Source: Bradyrhizobium sp. CCGUVB1N3
Lineage (GTDB): Bacteria; Pseudomonadota; Alphaproteobacteria; Rhizobiales; Xanthobacteraceae
Length of the DNA stretch: 64,000 bases
Assembly: GCF_024199925.1 (NCBI RefSeq)
Contig: NZ_JANADR010000001.1
Location: 8,931,501-8,995,500, forward strand
Reading direction: 5' to 3'
Shown here piece by piece: positions 42,904 through 51,972 of the stretch. The first letter of the stretch is position 1. Each line of letters opens with the position of its first letter. The notes beneath the pieces are model-generated. The model saw nothing but the letters and a program-made list of their open reading frames with translations, was not told the origin of the DNA and made no database searches. Made by a program: the position numbers and the translations under genes.

Positions 42904-44514
42904 TCAGTGGGCGCCGCCGGCGTCGAGGCGGTCGGGTTTGGTCAGCATGAGCGCTGCGGCCAGGGCGACGATCTGCGACACGCCGAGCAGATAGAAGGTG
43001 TCGCTGAAGCCGAGGATCAAGGCCTGCTTCTGGATGACCCTGCCAATCGCAACATAGGCGTGATGGACGGCGTCGGAGCGGTCGATCACCCCGTGGCTCA
43101 TGAAATACTGCATGAGCTGATCGAGCCGGGTGCGGGTGGCCTGCTCGAACAGCGTGACCTGCTGCGACAGAACGTTGGAGTGATACTGCTCGCGCTTGGT
43201 CAGCAGTGTTTGTAGCGCGGCGATGCCGATCGCGCCGCCGAGATTGCGCATCATGTTGAACAAAGCTGACGCCGACCCTGCATTCTCCGCTTCCATTCCC
43301 GCGGTCGCAACGCTTGATAGCGGCGCGAAGACGAGGGCTTGGCCAAACGCGCGGATGACGTTCGGCCAGAAAAGCTGATCGGCCGCATAGTCGTTGGTCA
43401 TGTGGATGTTCAGAAAATTGGAACCGCCAAACAGCACAAAGCCGACCCCGATCACGAGGCGCGGATCGAATCGCTTCATCAGGCGAGGGACCAGCGGGAT
43501 CAGCACGAGCTGCGGCAGGCCAGTCCAGGCCAGCACCATGCCGATCTGCTCGGAGTTGTAGCCCTGGATGCGCGACAGATAGACCGGCAAGACGTAGACC
43601 GAGCCATACAGCGATACGCCGAGCAAGAAGTTTGCAAGCACGCCGAAGCCGAAATTGCGGCGAAACAGGATCCGCAAGTTGAGCAGGGGCTTCTTGGTGG
43701 TTAGCTCGATTGCGAGGAACAGCGTCAGCGCGATTGCCGCGATCACGGCTAGGCGAACGATGAGGGGCGAGCCGAACCAGTCGTCCTTGTTGCCTTCCTC
43801 AAGAACTGTCTGAAGAGCGGCGAGCCCGACCGCCATGGTGATGATGCCGGCCCAGTCGCCTTCAGCGAGCAGCGACAGCTTCATGGGCGTCGCTTCCAGC
43901 GAGAAGAACAGCATGGCGATCATGATCGCGCCGGGCACGACGTTGACATAGAAGATGTATTCCCAGCCGAAGTTTTGGGTGAGATAGCCACCGATGGTCG
44001 GACCGATCGCCGGTGCGAATGTCGCGGAGATGGCGAACATCGCCAGCCCGATCGGCTGCTTCGCCTTCGGTAAGAGCGTGATGATGAGCGTGAACGCCAT
44101 CGGGATCAGAACGCCGCCGGTAAAACCCTGTATTGCGCGGAGCACGATCATCTGGGGTAGGTCTTGCGCGAGCGCGCACGCCGCCGAGAACACCAGGAAG
44201 AGGAACGCATTGGTGAGAAGATAGATGCGGACCGAGAACACCTGGGCAAGCCAGCCGCTCAAGGGGATCACCACGATCTCGGCGATCAGGTAGGAGGTCG
44301 AGATCCAGCCGCCGTCATCGATGCCGGCACCGATACCGCCCTGAATGTCGGCAAGCGAGGCATTGACGATCTGGATGTTGAGCACCGCCATGAAGGCGCC
44401 CAGCGTGGCCCCGATCACCGCGAGCCAGGTTCTTGAGGAGACAGCGGCAGCAGCGGCCGACAGCGGAGCTTCGCTGGCAGGAGAGGCATTGATGGCTGTT
44501 TGCAGTGTGGTCAT
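42904..44514 (-). CDS. DHA2-family MFS multidrug efflux transporter (EmrB-like)
   Basis: 536 residues from the ATG at 44514, which follows CAGGAGACAGCC. About fourteen membrane helices begin at WLAVIGATLGAFMAVLNIQI. Motif D1-like LNIQIVNASLADIQGG and motif C-like GFTGGVLIPMAFTL match the DHA2 (EmrB/QacA) family of proton antiporters. The HlyD-type partner directly upstream overlaps the original frame, so the two are co-translated. They would export drugs or toxic metabolites across the inner membrane, probably with an outer-membrane TolC encoded elsewhere. Confidence 0.92.
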   Translation of the reverse strand: MTTLQTAINASPASEAPLSAAAAAVSSRTWLAVIGATLGAFMAVLNIQIVNASLADIQGGIGAGIDDGGWISTSYLIAEIVVIPLSGWLAQVFSVRIYLLTNAFLFLVFSAACALAQDLPQMIVLRAIQGFTGGVLIPMAFTLIITLLPKAKQPIGLAMFAISATFAPAIGPTIGGYLTQNFGWEYIFYVNVVPGAIMIAMLFFSLEATPMKLSLLAEGDWAGIITMAVGLAALQTVLEEGNKDDWFGSPLIVRLAVIAAIALTLFLAIELTTKKPLLNLRILFRRNFGFGVLANFLLGVSLYGSVYVLPVYLSRIQGYNSEQIGMVLAWTGLPQLVLIPLVPRLMKRFDPRLVIGVGFVLFGGSNFLNIHMTNDYAADQLFWPNVIRAFGQALVFAPLSSVATAGMEAENAGSASALFNMMRNLGGAIGIAALQTLLTKREQYHSNVLSQQVTLFEQATRTRLDQLMQYFMSHGVIDRSDAVHHAYVAIGRVIQKQALILGFSDTFYLLGVSQIVALAAALMLTKPDRLDAGGAH

Positions 44515-44549
44515 GGCTGTCTCCTGGCGTGCAAGAGAGGACGCGTTGT

Positions 44550-45698
44550 TCAACTTCGGGGCTTGCCTCTACGCGTCGCGAGCTGCTTTTCGGCGGCGCG
44601 CTCGGCGACGACAGTCGACTTGGTATTGATGGTCGGCACCGCCGACATGCCTGGGCGCAGGAGACCATTCAGGCTCTGGTCGTCGAGCACGACCTTCACC
44701 GGCACGCGCTGTACGATCTTGGTGAAGTTGCCCGTGGCGTTGTCGGGCGGCAGCAGCGCAAATTCCAGGCCGCTCGCCGGCGACAGGCTGTCGACATGGC
44801 CCTTCAGCCTGGTCGAATGGAAGCTGTCGACCCGCAGTTCGACCGGCTGGCCATTGCGCACATGCGTGAGCTGTGTCTCCTTGAAATTGGCGACCACATA
44901 GACTTGATCGAGCGGCACCACCGCCATCAGTTGCGTTCCGGCCTGCACATACTGGCCGACGCGGAGTGTCCGCGCCCCAACCGTGCCGTCGACCGGCGCC
45001 GTGATCTGGGTGTACGAGAGGTTCAGAGCGGCTTGCTGTTCGACCGCGCGTGCGTGATCGAGTTGCGCGATTGCTTGCGAGCGTTGCGATGAGAGCACCT
45101 CGACCTTCTTGTTGGCGGCGAGCAGTCCCGCCTTGCCCTGCTGAAGCTGTGCCGTCTGCGAACGCAGCGCTGCGTCGGTCTGCTGGGCCCGTTGGATCGT
45201 CCCCGAGCCCGATTTCATGAGGTCGTCGTAGCGGGCGCGCTCCTGCTGCGCGAACTTCAGAGTGGCTTCGGTTGCCTCGACCTCGGCCGCCTGCTGCTGA
45301 ATGAGCGGCTGCTGCAATTCGATCTGCGTGTCCAGGTTCTTGACCGCGGCCTGGGAAGCCACAACGTCGGCGTTGGCCTGGTTCAACGCGGTCTTGAAGT
45401 CGCGGTCGTCGATCCGTGCCAAAATCTGACCAGCCTTCACCGGCTCGTTGTCGGCGACGAGCACTTCGGCGATGTAGCCGGAAACTTTCGGGGCGATGAT
45501 CGTGGAATCGGCTTTGACATAGGCGTCATCGGTCATTTCCAGGTAGCGGCCGGTCGTGACATAGTAGTGGCCGAAGGCGGCAGCTCCGGCGACGCCGAGG
45601 GCCGCGGCGAATGCGAGCGCTGCCCGACGGATCGCCCGACGCGACGGAGAGAGAGAGGTTTTGGCGTTCTGTTCAGGGGCATAAGACAAAGTCGACAT
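44550..45698 (-). CDS. HlyD/EmrA-family membrane fusion protein
   Basis: 382 residues from the ATG at 45698 after GGAGAATGCA; the upstream extension to 45734 overlaps the patatin gene. One membrane helix (AALAFAAALGVAGAAAFGHY, about 23-42) anchors it to the inner membrane. The periplasmic part starts with EMTDDAYVKADSTIIAPKVS, the EmrA hallmark, then a long coiled-coil hairpin rich in Q and A (about 95-215) and a lipoyl/beta-barrel return with YTQITAPVDGTVGARTLRVG. It couples the DHA2 transporter to the outer membrane. Confidence 0.92.
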   Translation of the reverse strand: MSTLSYAPEQNAKTSLSPSRRAIRRAALAFAAALGVAGAAAFGHYYVTTGRYLEMTDDAYVKADSTIIAPKVSGYIAEVLVADNEPVKAGQILARIDDRDFKTALNQANADVVASQAAVKNLDTQIELQQPLIQQQAAEVEATEATLKFAQQERARYDDLMKSGSGTIQRAQQTDAALRSQTAQLQQGKAGLLAANKKVEVLSSQRSQAIAQLDHARAVEQQAALNLSYTQITAPVDGTVGARTLRVGQYVQAGTQLMAVVPLDQVYVVANFKETQLTHVRNGQPVELRVDSFHSTRLKGHVDSLSPASGLEFALLPPDNATGNFTKIVQRVPVKVVLDDQSLNGLLRPGMSAVPTINTKSTVVAERAAEKQLATRRGKPRS

Positions 45699-45730
45699 TG
45701 CATTCTCCGAACCTGCGGGGGCGTTAGGTC

Positions 45731-46906
45731 TCAATCGCGGCGGTGGACGTCATGCGTGACGATGCCGAGCTCGGGAGCTGGCGGGTCCAGGCGACGTGGG
45801 TCGGCTAGCGTGCGGCGGATATCGTCCAGTCCGCTCTGCCAGTGCGCGCGCATCGCGCTCAGCCCGAACTCGTAGTCCTTTGACTGGCCCTCGTAGATCT
45901 TGGACTGGTAGATGAGATGGATGATGTTGTAGGCGCGATGACGGGCCATATCTGCGATGGCGCGGATTTCCGGATCCTGCCTTGCCCTTTCCGGCAACTC
46001 CTGGATCGCCCGCTGCAACGCCTGACGCATCTTCTGCATGCGCAGCGCCTGGTCGGTGATGGCGCGCGTGCGGCTCGAATATTGGATGTCCTTCTGGCGG
46101 CTCGACACCTCCATCATGTCGTGGGGAACGCGACCCCGGGCAGACCAGAGATCGACCTGAAATGTCAGCGTGTCACGCGGCTCGCTTGACAGCACGCGTG
46201 AGAGGGGGGTGTTCCAGACGACGCCGCCATCCCAATAATGCTCGCCTTCGATCTCGACGGCGGCGAAGCCCGGTGGCAACGCGCCGGAAGCCATGAAATG
46301 CTTCGGTCCCAGCTTATGTTCGGTCGTGTCAAAGTAGGTCAGGTTACCGGTGCGGACGTTGACTGCGCCGACGCTGACGCGCACCTCGCCCGCGTTTAGC
46401 CGATCGAAATCGACGAGCTTCTCCAGCGTCCGCTGCAACGGCGCGGTGTCGTAGAAGCTGGTCGCTGCATCGCCCGAAAAGGGCGACCAAAACGGCGACG
46501 GGAATCGGGGCTTGAAGAAGCCGGGCTGACCCTGGAATAGGGCCCTCATTGCCGCCATCGCATTGTGCAACGAGCGCATGTCGAACGCGAATGGCAGGGC
46601 GTCGGCCAACCCTTCGCCGGCGGGCCATCCCGCCGGACACGCACAGATGGTCTCCCAGAACTCGCGCAGCCGCTCGACCCGCTGGTCTTCCGGCGATCCG
46701 GCAATGATCGCCGCATTGAGCGCGCCGATCGAAATGCCGGCCAACCAGTTCGGCCGGATACCGGCTTCGTGCAGGCCCTCATACACTCCGGCTTGATAGG
46801 CTCCCAGAGCTCCGCCGCCCTGCAGCACCAGGGCGACGATGTCATATGGCAGCGGCGTGGACGCCTGCGGCACGGAACTGATTTGCTCGCGCATCACCTT
46901 CAGCAT
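45731..46906 (-). CDS. Patatin-like phospholipase family protein
   Basis: 391 residues. The oxyanion loop is [20 protein letters not shown] (about 27-46), the nucleophile Ser lies in [16 protein letters not shown] (about 58-73) and the catalytic Asp in [12 protein letters not shown] near 222. No signal peptide is seen, so it is probably cytosolic. In alphaproteobacteria such proteins often adjoin acetoacetate decarboxylase and 3-hydroxybutyrate dehydrogenase, which suggests a role in lipid or polyhydroxybutyrate mobilisation. The start overlaps the acetoacetate decarboxylase end by 7 bp. Confidence 0.9.
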   Translation of the reverse strand: MLKVMREQISSVPQASTPLPYDIVALVLQGGGALGAYQAGVYEGLHEAGIRPNWLAGISIGALNAAIIAGSPEDQRVERLREFWETICACPAGWPAGEGLADALPFAFDMRSLHNAMAAMRALFQGQPGFFKPRFPSPFWSPFSGDAATSFYDTAPLQRTLEKLVDFDRLNAGEVRVSVGAVNVRTGNLTYFDTTEHKLGPKHFMASGALPPGFAAVEIEGEHYWDGGVVWNTPLSRVLSSEPRDTLTFQVDLWSARGRVPHDMMEVSSRQKDIQYSSRTRAITDQALRMQKMRQALQRAIQELPERARQDPEIRAIADMARHRAYNIIHLIYQSKIYEGQSKDYEFGLSAMRAHWQSGLDDIRRTLADPRRLDPPAPELGIVTHDVHRRD

Positions 46907-47739
46907 TTCAAACTCCCGATATTGCGGCTGATCCGATCAGCCTGCGTCGCTTCGATAAGGATCTCGGACCTGGTTTCGCGTCGTTGTGGGGTCACGCCCG
47001 GCGACAGGTAGTCGTGGACCACGGTGCCGAGTCCGAGCGTCAGGTCGGCTACGACGTGTTTGGCCGACAGCACTTGAAGGACCGGAAGTTCGGCGACGGG
47101 GGCGAGGGCGTGCGAATACAAGTCCAGCGCTGCCGGCCCGGTCCACGCGCCTTTCACGGTGATGTCTTCGAGGTGGTAGCGGACCAGCTCGCAGATGCGT
47201 ACCGAGCCGTCGACATGTGGGATGATCTTGAGAAGGAAATTGGGCGCGGTGAGCTTCCTGGCCTCGGCTTCGGTGTCGAGGGCGCGGTGCTTGTAACCCA
47301 TGGTGCCGGTCGCGATGCGAACCGAGCCATAGTTCAAGGTGCCGACCAGTGTATCGATCTCGACCGCGAGCTTCGGTTGCGCCAGCTTCTTGGGAAAGCC
47401 CCACAGCTCACGCCCGCCGGCGATGGGCGGATGATCATTGAGGAACATCTGATGGGTGAAGCTGCCGGCCAGACCTTGATAGGATACCGGGATGACCTGG
47501 CCACTTTCGGTGTAGTCGCCAAACCCCGTTGAATCCGGCATGCGGATGAACTCGTAATTCACCACCGGTTCGGTCAGCTCGAGCGGTGCCGGTACGATCC
47601 GGCGCAGCGCCTCGGGATCTGTCCGGTACTGGATGATGAAGTACTCGCGGTTGACGAAGCGGTAGGGGCCGGGTGGAAAAGCCGGGTTCGTCAACGGCAT
47701 GGCGAACGCTGTGGTGCGCACGGTCTCGGGTTTCATCAT
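46900..47739 (-). CDS. adc: Acetoacetate decarboxylase family protein
   Basis: 279 residues. The Schiff-base lysine of the family lies in [17 protein letters not shown] (about 108-124), preceded by PPIAG. The N-terminal strand [20 protein letters not shown] and the core [20 protein letters not shown] also match. The enzyme converts acetoacetate to acetone and CO2; some relatives have other decarboxylase or aldolase activities. It leads the adc-patatin-pump-bdhA string, with bdhA as probable source of its substrate. Tandem ATGs (47739, 47736) leave the first residue uncertain. Confidence 0.9.
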   Translation of the reverse strand: MMKPETVRTTAFAMPLTNPAFPPGPYRFVNREYFIIQYRTDPEALRRIVPAPLELTEPVVNYEFIRMPDSTGFGDYTESGQVIPVSYQGLAGSFTHQMFLNDHPPIAGGRELWGFPKKLAQPKLAVEIDTLVGTLNYGSVRIATGTMGYKHRALDTEAEARKLTAPNFLLKIIPHVDGSVRICELVRYHLEDITVKGAWTGPAALDLYSHALAPVAELPVLQVLSAKHVVADLTLGLGTVVHDYLSPGVTPQRRETRSEILIEATQADRISRNIGSLKC

Positions 47740-47814
47740 GGTGAGCTCCAGTTTGGTCGATGGCGCGGGAGCCGCGCTTCTGCGTGGGAAGCGCGGCCGT
47801 ATCGCGTGAGGCCT

Positions 47815-49020
47815 TCAGACTTCGGTGACGTGCTCCGGATCGGCCGACGCCAGCGCGGCAGCACGCTCGGCCCGCGGCGGGTAGATCCACACCGTGTTGA
47901 TCTCGTGCTTGGTCTTCTTTGCAACCTCGCCGACGATCTCGACTTTCCGTTCCCAGCCCCGCGTGAAGAGCGCGCCGGCTTCGCCGAGGTCGAGGCACGT
48001 GACGTAGGCTTTCTGGTGATACGGCCTGGTCGGGACGCCCAAGAGCTCTGCGGCGGCATTGTTGCCCGCGAAGGCGCCCATCCTGGTGGCGTGCTGGCAG
48101 GACATCAACGCAAAGTTGCCGACATCGTCGCACGCTGCCTTTGCGGCATCGCCGGTGGCAAAGACGCCAGGCACCGACGTCACACGCAGATCCTGATCAA
48201 CCAGCAGCCGGCCGAAATTGTCGCGCTCGGCGGGGATCTGCTGGGTCAATGGCGCGGCGCGAATACCTGCCGCCCAGACGACGGTTTCCGTTTCGATGCG
48301 TTCGCCATTTGAAAGCGTGACACCGGTTTCATCAAGCGAGGTGACACCGGCGCCGACCCGGGTCTCTACGCCGAGCTTGCGCAGGGCATCCTCGATGACG
48401 GGACGAGGGCCAGCGCCCATATCGGGAGCGATCGCACCGTTGCGTTCGACAATGATCACACGCGGCTTGGCATCCTTGCCGAGGATCGTACGAAGCCGCG
48501 CAGGCATCTCCGTCGCCGTTTCGATGCCGGTGAAGCCGCCGCCAGCAACGACGACGGTGTCGCGTCCGTTTCTTGCCGGCCGATCCGCCAGGCCGTGCAG
48601 ATGCCGGTCGAGGGCAATCGCGTCGTCGAGCTGGTCGACGCTGAAGGCGTGTTCAGCAAGGCCGGGAATGTTCGGGCGGAAAAGCCGGCTGCCGGTGGCT
48701 ACGACCAGGCGGTCATAGGAGAGCGTCTTTCGCGTGCCCTTGGCGGTAGCGACCTGCAGCATGCGGGACTTGGTATCGACCGTTTCGGCGCTGCCTTGCA
48801 TGTAGACAACGTCGATGGACTTGAGGACATCCAATAGGGGCGCCGTCAGGGTTTCCGGCTTCGGCTCATAAAGCCGTGGGCGAACCACCAGTGTCGGCTC
48901 CGGCGCAACCAGCGCGATCTCGAGTTCGTCGGGCGAAGCGCCCTGGATGTCGCGGAGGCGTGCGGCGGAAAGTGCGGCGTACATGCCGGCAAAGCCGGCG
49001 CCTATGATGACTATTCGCAT
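47815..49020 (-). CDS. FAD-dependent NAD(P)H dehydrogenase, NDH-2-like
   Basis: 401 residues from an ATG behind AGGAGAAG. The FAD-binding Rossmann motif opens the protein (MRIVIIGAGFAGMYAALSAA). A second dinucleotide fold lies near 165 (VVVAGGGFTGIETATEM), and the C-terminal flavin motif is VPGVFATGDAAKAACDD near 290. The organisation matches type II NADH:quinone oxidoreductases and related flavin disulfide reductases without redox cysteines. It would pass electrons from NAD(P)H to quinone at the membrane without pumping protons. It is followed by the acetoacetate decarboxylase gene about 75 bp away and may start that transcript. Confidence 0.88.
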   Translation of the reverse strand: MRIVIIGAGFAGMYAALSAARLRDIQGASPDELEIALVAPEPTLVVRPRLYEPKPETLTAPLLDVLKSIDVVYMQGSAETVDTKSRMLQVATAKGTRKTLSYDRLVVATGSRLFRPNIPGLAEHAFSVDQLDDAIALDRHLHGLADRPARNGRDTVVVAGGGFTGIETATEMPARLRTILGKDAKPRVIIVERNGAIAPDMGAGPRPVIEDALRKLGVETRVGAGVTSLDETGVTLSNGERIETETVVWAAGIRAAPLTQQIPAERDNFGRLLVDQDLRVTSVPGVFATGDAAKAACDDVGNFALMSCQHATRMGAFAGNNAAAELLGVPTRPYHQKAYVTCLDLGEAGALFTRGWERKVEIVGEVAKKTKHEINTVWIYPPRAERAAALASADPEHVTEV

Positions 49021-49130
49021 GTGATCTTCTCCTGTGGTTGATCTTCGGGCATAGGCGCGTCGCCGCCGCCGCTCCTGTTGCGGTTTCGTGTGGTCGACGA
49101 CGCGAAGACGTGAAGCGAAAACGTTAGGTC

Positions 49131-49265
49131 TTAGGGGGAGGGGCAGCTCGGCGTCGATGCCGCCCGGAGCGGCCAGCCGCGGCGAAAGAAAACCGGCTCG
49201 GCGGCATTCGGGCTGCCCCAGTCAGCGTAGGGAAGCCGGGCGCCATCGTTGGTCATGATGGACAT
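49131..49265 (-). pseudogene. N-terminal stump of an alpha/beta hydrolase (chloroperoxidase-like)
   Basis: The 45 codons from ATG 49265 read MSIMTNDGARLPYADWGSP followed by EPVFFRRGWPL. This is the opening of non-haem chloroperoxidase-type hydrolases (TKDGT-x-I-Y-x-KDWG, then VVFSHGWPL) with the oxyanion His changed to Arg. It ends without the nucleophile or the rest of the fold. The frame is open upstream to 49466 but that part (PKTFVKLFAIPPQRRL) is not recognised. A direct-repeat operator shared with the catalase gene lies ahead at 49493. Confidence 0.55.
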
Positions 49266-49492
49266 CGTCGGGTTAGTCCTCTGCAGGGACTGCGGCGGAA
49301 TTTCCACCTCCTCGCCGGTTGCAGAGGTGAAGCGAACTGCCAACGAAAGTCCGTACACGATTGTCGTTGCGACGAGTCTCCGTTGCGGCGGGATTGCAAA
49401 GAGCTTGACGAAGGTCTTCGGGGTCATCGTTTGTCTCCGTCTTTGGAGCGTGGGCACCCTGATCATCTACCGGACCGGAGCTGCGGCCGCGC

Positions 49493-49524
49493 CAGCGCGA
49501 TTGCGGCATCTGCAGAGCGATTGC
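49493..49524 (-). promoter_or_regulatory. AraC-style direct-repeat operator, copy 1
   Basis: Plus-strand half-sites CAGCGCGATTGC (49493-49504) and CAGAGCGATTGC (49513-49524) repeat with a 20-bp period and the spacer GGCATCTG. The same design with the spacer GGCACTTG occurs at 54850. Direct repeats spaced by about two helical turns are characteristic of AraC-family binding. It lies just beyond the end of one AraC gene and ahead of the hydrolase relic. Confidence 0.65.
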
Positions 49525-49526
49525 TG

Positions 49527-50477
49527 CTACCGTAGGCGCCGTCTCCAATCGCTCGGGGTTTCGCCGGTCAGTTTCTTGAACGCCGCGGTGAATGCAGTTT
49601 GGGAAGCGTAGCCAAGCTGTGCGGCCACCGACGCGATCGACGCATCGGTATCGCGCAGCATGTTCATGGCTTGATCGAGCCGCTGCTGGCGCAGCCAGGC
49701 ATGGGGTGAAAGCCCGGTACTTTCCTTGAAGGCGCGGCAGAAGTGGAAGCGCGAGAGCCCGGCGTCCGATGCGAGCGCAGCGAGCGACACGTCGGTATCG
49801 CTGTCCGAGCGCAGGCGTTCGACCGCGCGTCGCAAGGCATGGGGAGACAGCCCGCCCATGATCGGCTCGAACGTCGTTGGCACGCCGGTGTGCTCAGCCA
49901 GGATACGCGTGGCCAGGAGATCCGTCAGTTGCTGCCTGAACAGGAGATCCAGGGTCGCATTTCCCTCCAGCACATCCGCCGCACTCATCAGCAGCCCGGA
50001 TACGACGGGGTCGGGATGACCGGTTCGTTCCAGAAGATCGCCGGGAGCGGGCGCGTTGGCTTCGCGGGCGATGCGTTCGAGCGCCGTATGCGGAAGATAA
50101 AGTTGGATGACATCGACAAAACCGGGAATATCCCATCTGGCGCTTGAACCGGCCGGAATGATCGTCACAACTCCGGAACGCGCCGTTCCAATCGCAACCG
50201 ATTTCCCGGTGCGCCGCTCCAGGCGCTGAACGCCTGTCGGGTAAGTCATGATGACGTGGTCGGTCATGGGCTCGACCACGTCATGCAGAGCCCCATGCTT
50301 CCAATGCGCGATGGCGCCGTTGGAAGGGTCCGAAGCCAATTGGAGCGGTGCGGTCTTGAGGACGCGCGCCATCTCCACGTCGGCACGGCGCCGGTCGGCG
50401 ACCGGCGAGTCGCTGTGGCGCGCATTGGGTGCGACGAGCAGAGCCTCCAAAGGATCGTGCAGGATCGGCTTGTTCAT
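49527..50477 (-). CDS. AraC-family transcriptional regulator (pair 1, distal copy)
   Basis: 316 residues. The N-terminal ~190 residues form a cupin-like sensing region (GVVTIIPAGSSARWDIPGFV). The C-terminal AraC DNA-binding domain has both helix-turn-helix units: VSLAALASDAGLSRFHFCRA near 230 and SIASVAAQLGYASQTAFTAA near 278, ending KLTGETPSDWRRR. It is a close duplicate of the gene 51 bp upstream on the same strand, of identical length and with long shared blocks. The effector is unknown. Confidence 0.92.
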   Translation of the reverse strand: MNKPILHDPLEALLVAPNARHSDSPVADRRRADVEMARVLKTAPLQLASDPSNGAIAHWKHGALHDVVEPMTDHVIMTYPTGVQRLERRTGKSVAIGTARSGVVTIIPAGSSARWDIPGFVDVIQLYLPHTALERIAREANAPAPGDLLERTGHPDPVVSGLLMSAADVLEGNATLDLLFRQQLTDLLATRILAEHTGVPTTFEPIMGGLSPHALRRAVERLRSDSDTDVSLAALASDAGLSRFHFCRAFKESTGLSPHAWLRQQRLDQAMNMLRDTDASIASVAAQLGYASQTAFTAAFKKLTGETPSDWRRRLR

Positions 50478-50528
50478 CGAGCTGTCCTCGCGTTCTGAAG
50501 GAACTTCGTTGACCGCAGGGAGACTTTG

Positions 50529-51479
50529 CTAACGCACGCGTCGCCGCCAATCGCTCGGCGTTTCCCCGGTCAATCGCCTGAACGCCGCGGCGAAGGCCGT
50601 CTGAGAGGCGTAGCCAAGCTCCACCGCCACCGACACGATCGATGCGTCAGTGTTGCGCAGCATGTTCATGGCCTGCTCCAGCCGGTGTTGCCGCAACCAG
50701 GCAAGAGGTGAGAGCCCAGTGCTCTCTTTGAAAGCGCGGCAGAAGTGGAAGCGCGATAGGCCGGCATCCGAAGCCAGGGCATCGAGGGAGACGTCCGCAT
50801 CGCTGTCCGAACGCAAGCGTTCGATGGCACGGAGCAGGACCTTCGGCGAAAGCCCACCCATGGTCGGTTGGAACGTCGTTGGCGAACTGGTGTGCGCAGC
50901 CAGGAGACGCGTGGCCAAGAGGTTAGTCAGCTGATGCCTGAACAGCGCATCCAGTGCCCGATTGCCCTCCAGCACACCGGCCGCACTCAAGAGCAATCGG
51001 GATGTAATGGGGTCGGGATGCGCCGTTCGCTCCAGCAGATCGGTCGGTGTGCCGGTCTCGGCTTCCTCGGCAACGCGCTTCAGCGTTGCATGGGGAAGAT
51101 AAAGCTGCACGACGTCAACAGGTTTCGGAATGTCCCATCGCGAGCTTGATCCTTCCGGAATGATGATCACGACCCCGGGACGAAACGTTCCACTTGCAAC
51201 CGATCTTCCTGACCGCCGCTCCATGTGCTGCGTCACGCCGTTGTAAGCCATGATGACGTGGTGGCTCATGGGTTCGACGACGTCGTGCAATGGTTCATGC
51301 TTCCAGTGGGCGATCCCGGCACCGGAGGCGTCCAATGCCATGCGAAATGGCGTGGTGTGGAGCACACGCGCCATCTCTGCGTCGGCGGCACGCCGGTCGG
51401 AGACCGGCAAGTCGTTCTGGTGCGCGCTGGGCCTAACCGGCGGAGCCGTGGATGGATCGTGCGAGATCGGCTTGCTCAT
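50529..51479 (-). CDS. AraC-family transcriptional regulator (pair 1, proximal copy)
   Basis: 316 residues, the tandem duplicate of the preceding entry. Sensing-domain segment GVVIIIPEGSSSRWDIPKPV; HTH units VSLDALASDAGLSRFHFCRA and SIVSVAVELGYASQTAFAAA; same C-terminus RLTGETPSDWRRR. DNA-binding residues in the recognition helices are conserved between the copies, while the N-terminal region differs more, suggesting that both read the same sites but may answer different signals. It is transcribed away from the second AraC pair. Confidence 0.92.
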   Translation of the reverse strand: MSKPISHDPSTAPPVRPSAHQNDLPVSDRRAADAEMARVLHTTPFRMALDASGAGIAHWKHEPLHDVVEPMSHHVIMAYNGVTQHMERRSGRSVASGTFRPGVVIIIPEGSSSRWDIPKPVDVVQLYLPHATLKRVAEEAETGTPTDLLERTAHPDPITSRLLLSAAGVLEGNRALDALFRHQLTNLLATRLLAAHTSSPTTFQPTMGGLSPKVLLRAIERLRSDSDADVSLDALASDAGLSRFHFCRAFKESTGLSPLAWLRQHRLEQAMNMLRNTDASIVSVAVELGYASQTAFAAAFRRLTGETPSDWRRRVR

Positions 51480-51972
51480 GACGGTGTACTCGCGTGGGGG
51501 GCTGGCACTCGCGTTGCTAGGCGTGACTTGCTGGCTGGCGAAGCCGATGCTTCGCGTGGTCCGTATCGATTGCCCGAGCGCCGCGAGCTCTCGGTGCGCG
51601 TTCTAGGCGCGGAGAACTACGGGTTCTTTCCTAAATCGGCGGTGCTTTGCCTGATTCTGCTTAAAGCCTCTGCGAGCGCTGGACACGGCTGGCGGCGTGG
51701 CCAACGCGACGAGGGACGGAAGCGCCACTGGCGTTCACAAACGCACGATGGAACCGCGCTGTGATTTGGACAAACCACGCCGAAAACGCGCAATTGCATT
51801 GAAATCGCTGTGAGAATTTTTCTGTCGCGAATTGATCGAGCCGCTGCTAACACAGCTACCCGTTCCACGAGGAAGTCTGGACGGTAGCTGCCCACCTCCG
51901 ATAATGTGCCGCGATCTTGCGGGCGCGACGATGGCCCGCCCCATCCAACTCCACTGATAAGACTGACCTCAT
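51480..51972. other. Divergent promoter region between the two AraC pairs
   Basis: About 490 bp with no supported gene. It must hold the promoters of both AraC pairs. The 51780-51830 part is AT-richer and contains GCAATTGC (51789-51796) and ATCGCTG (51804-51810), which resemble single half-sites of the AraC-style operators but do not have the 20-bp spacing. Confidence 0.4.
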
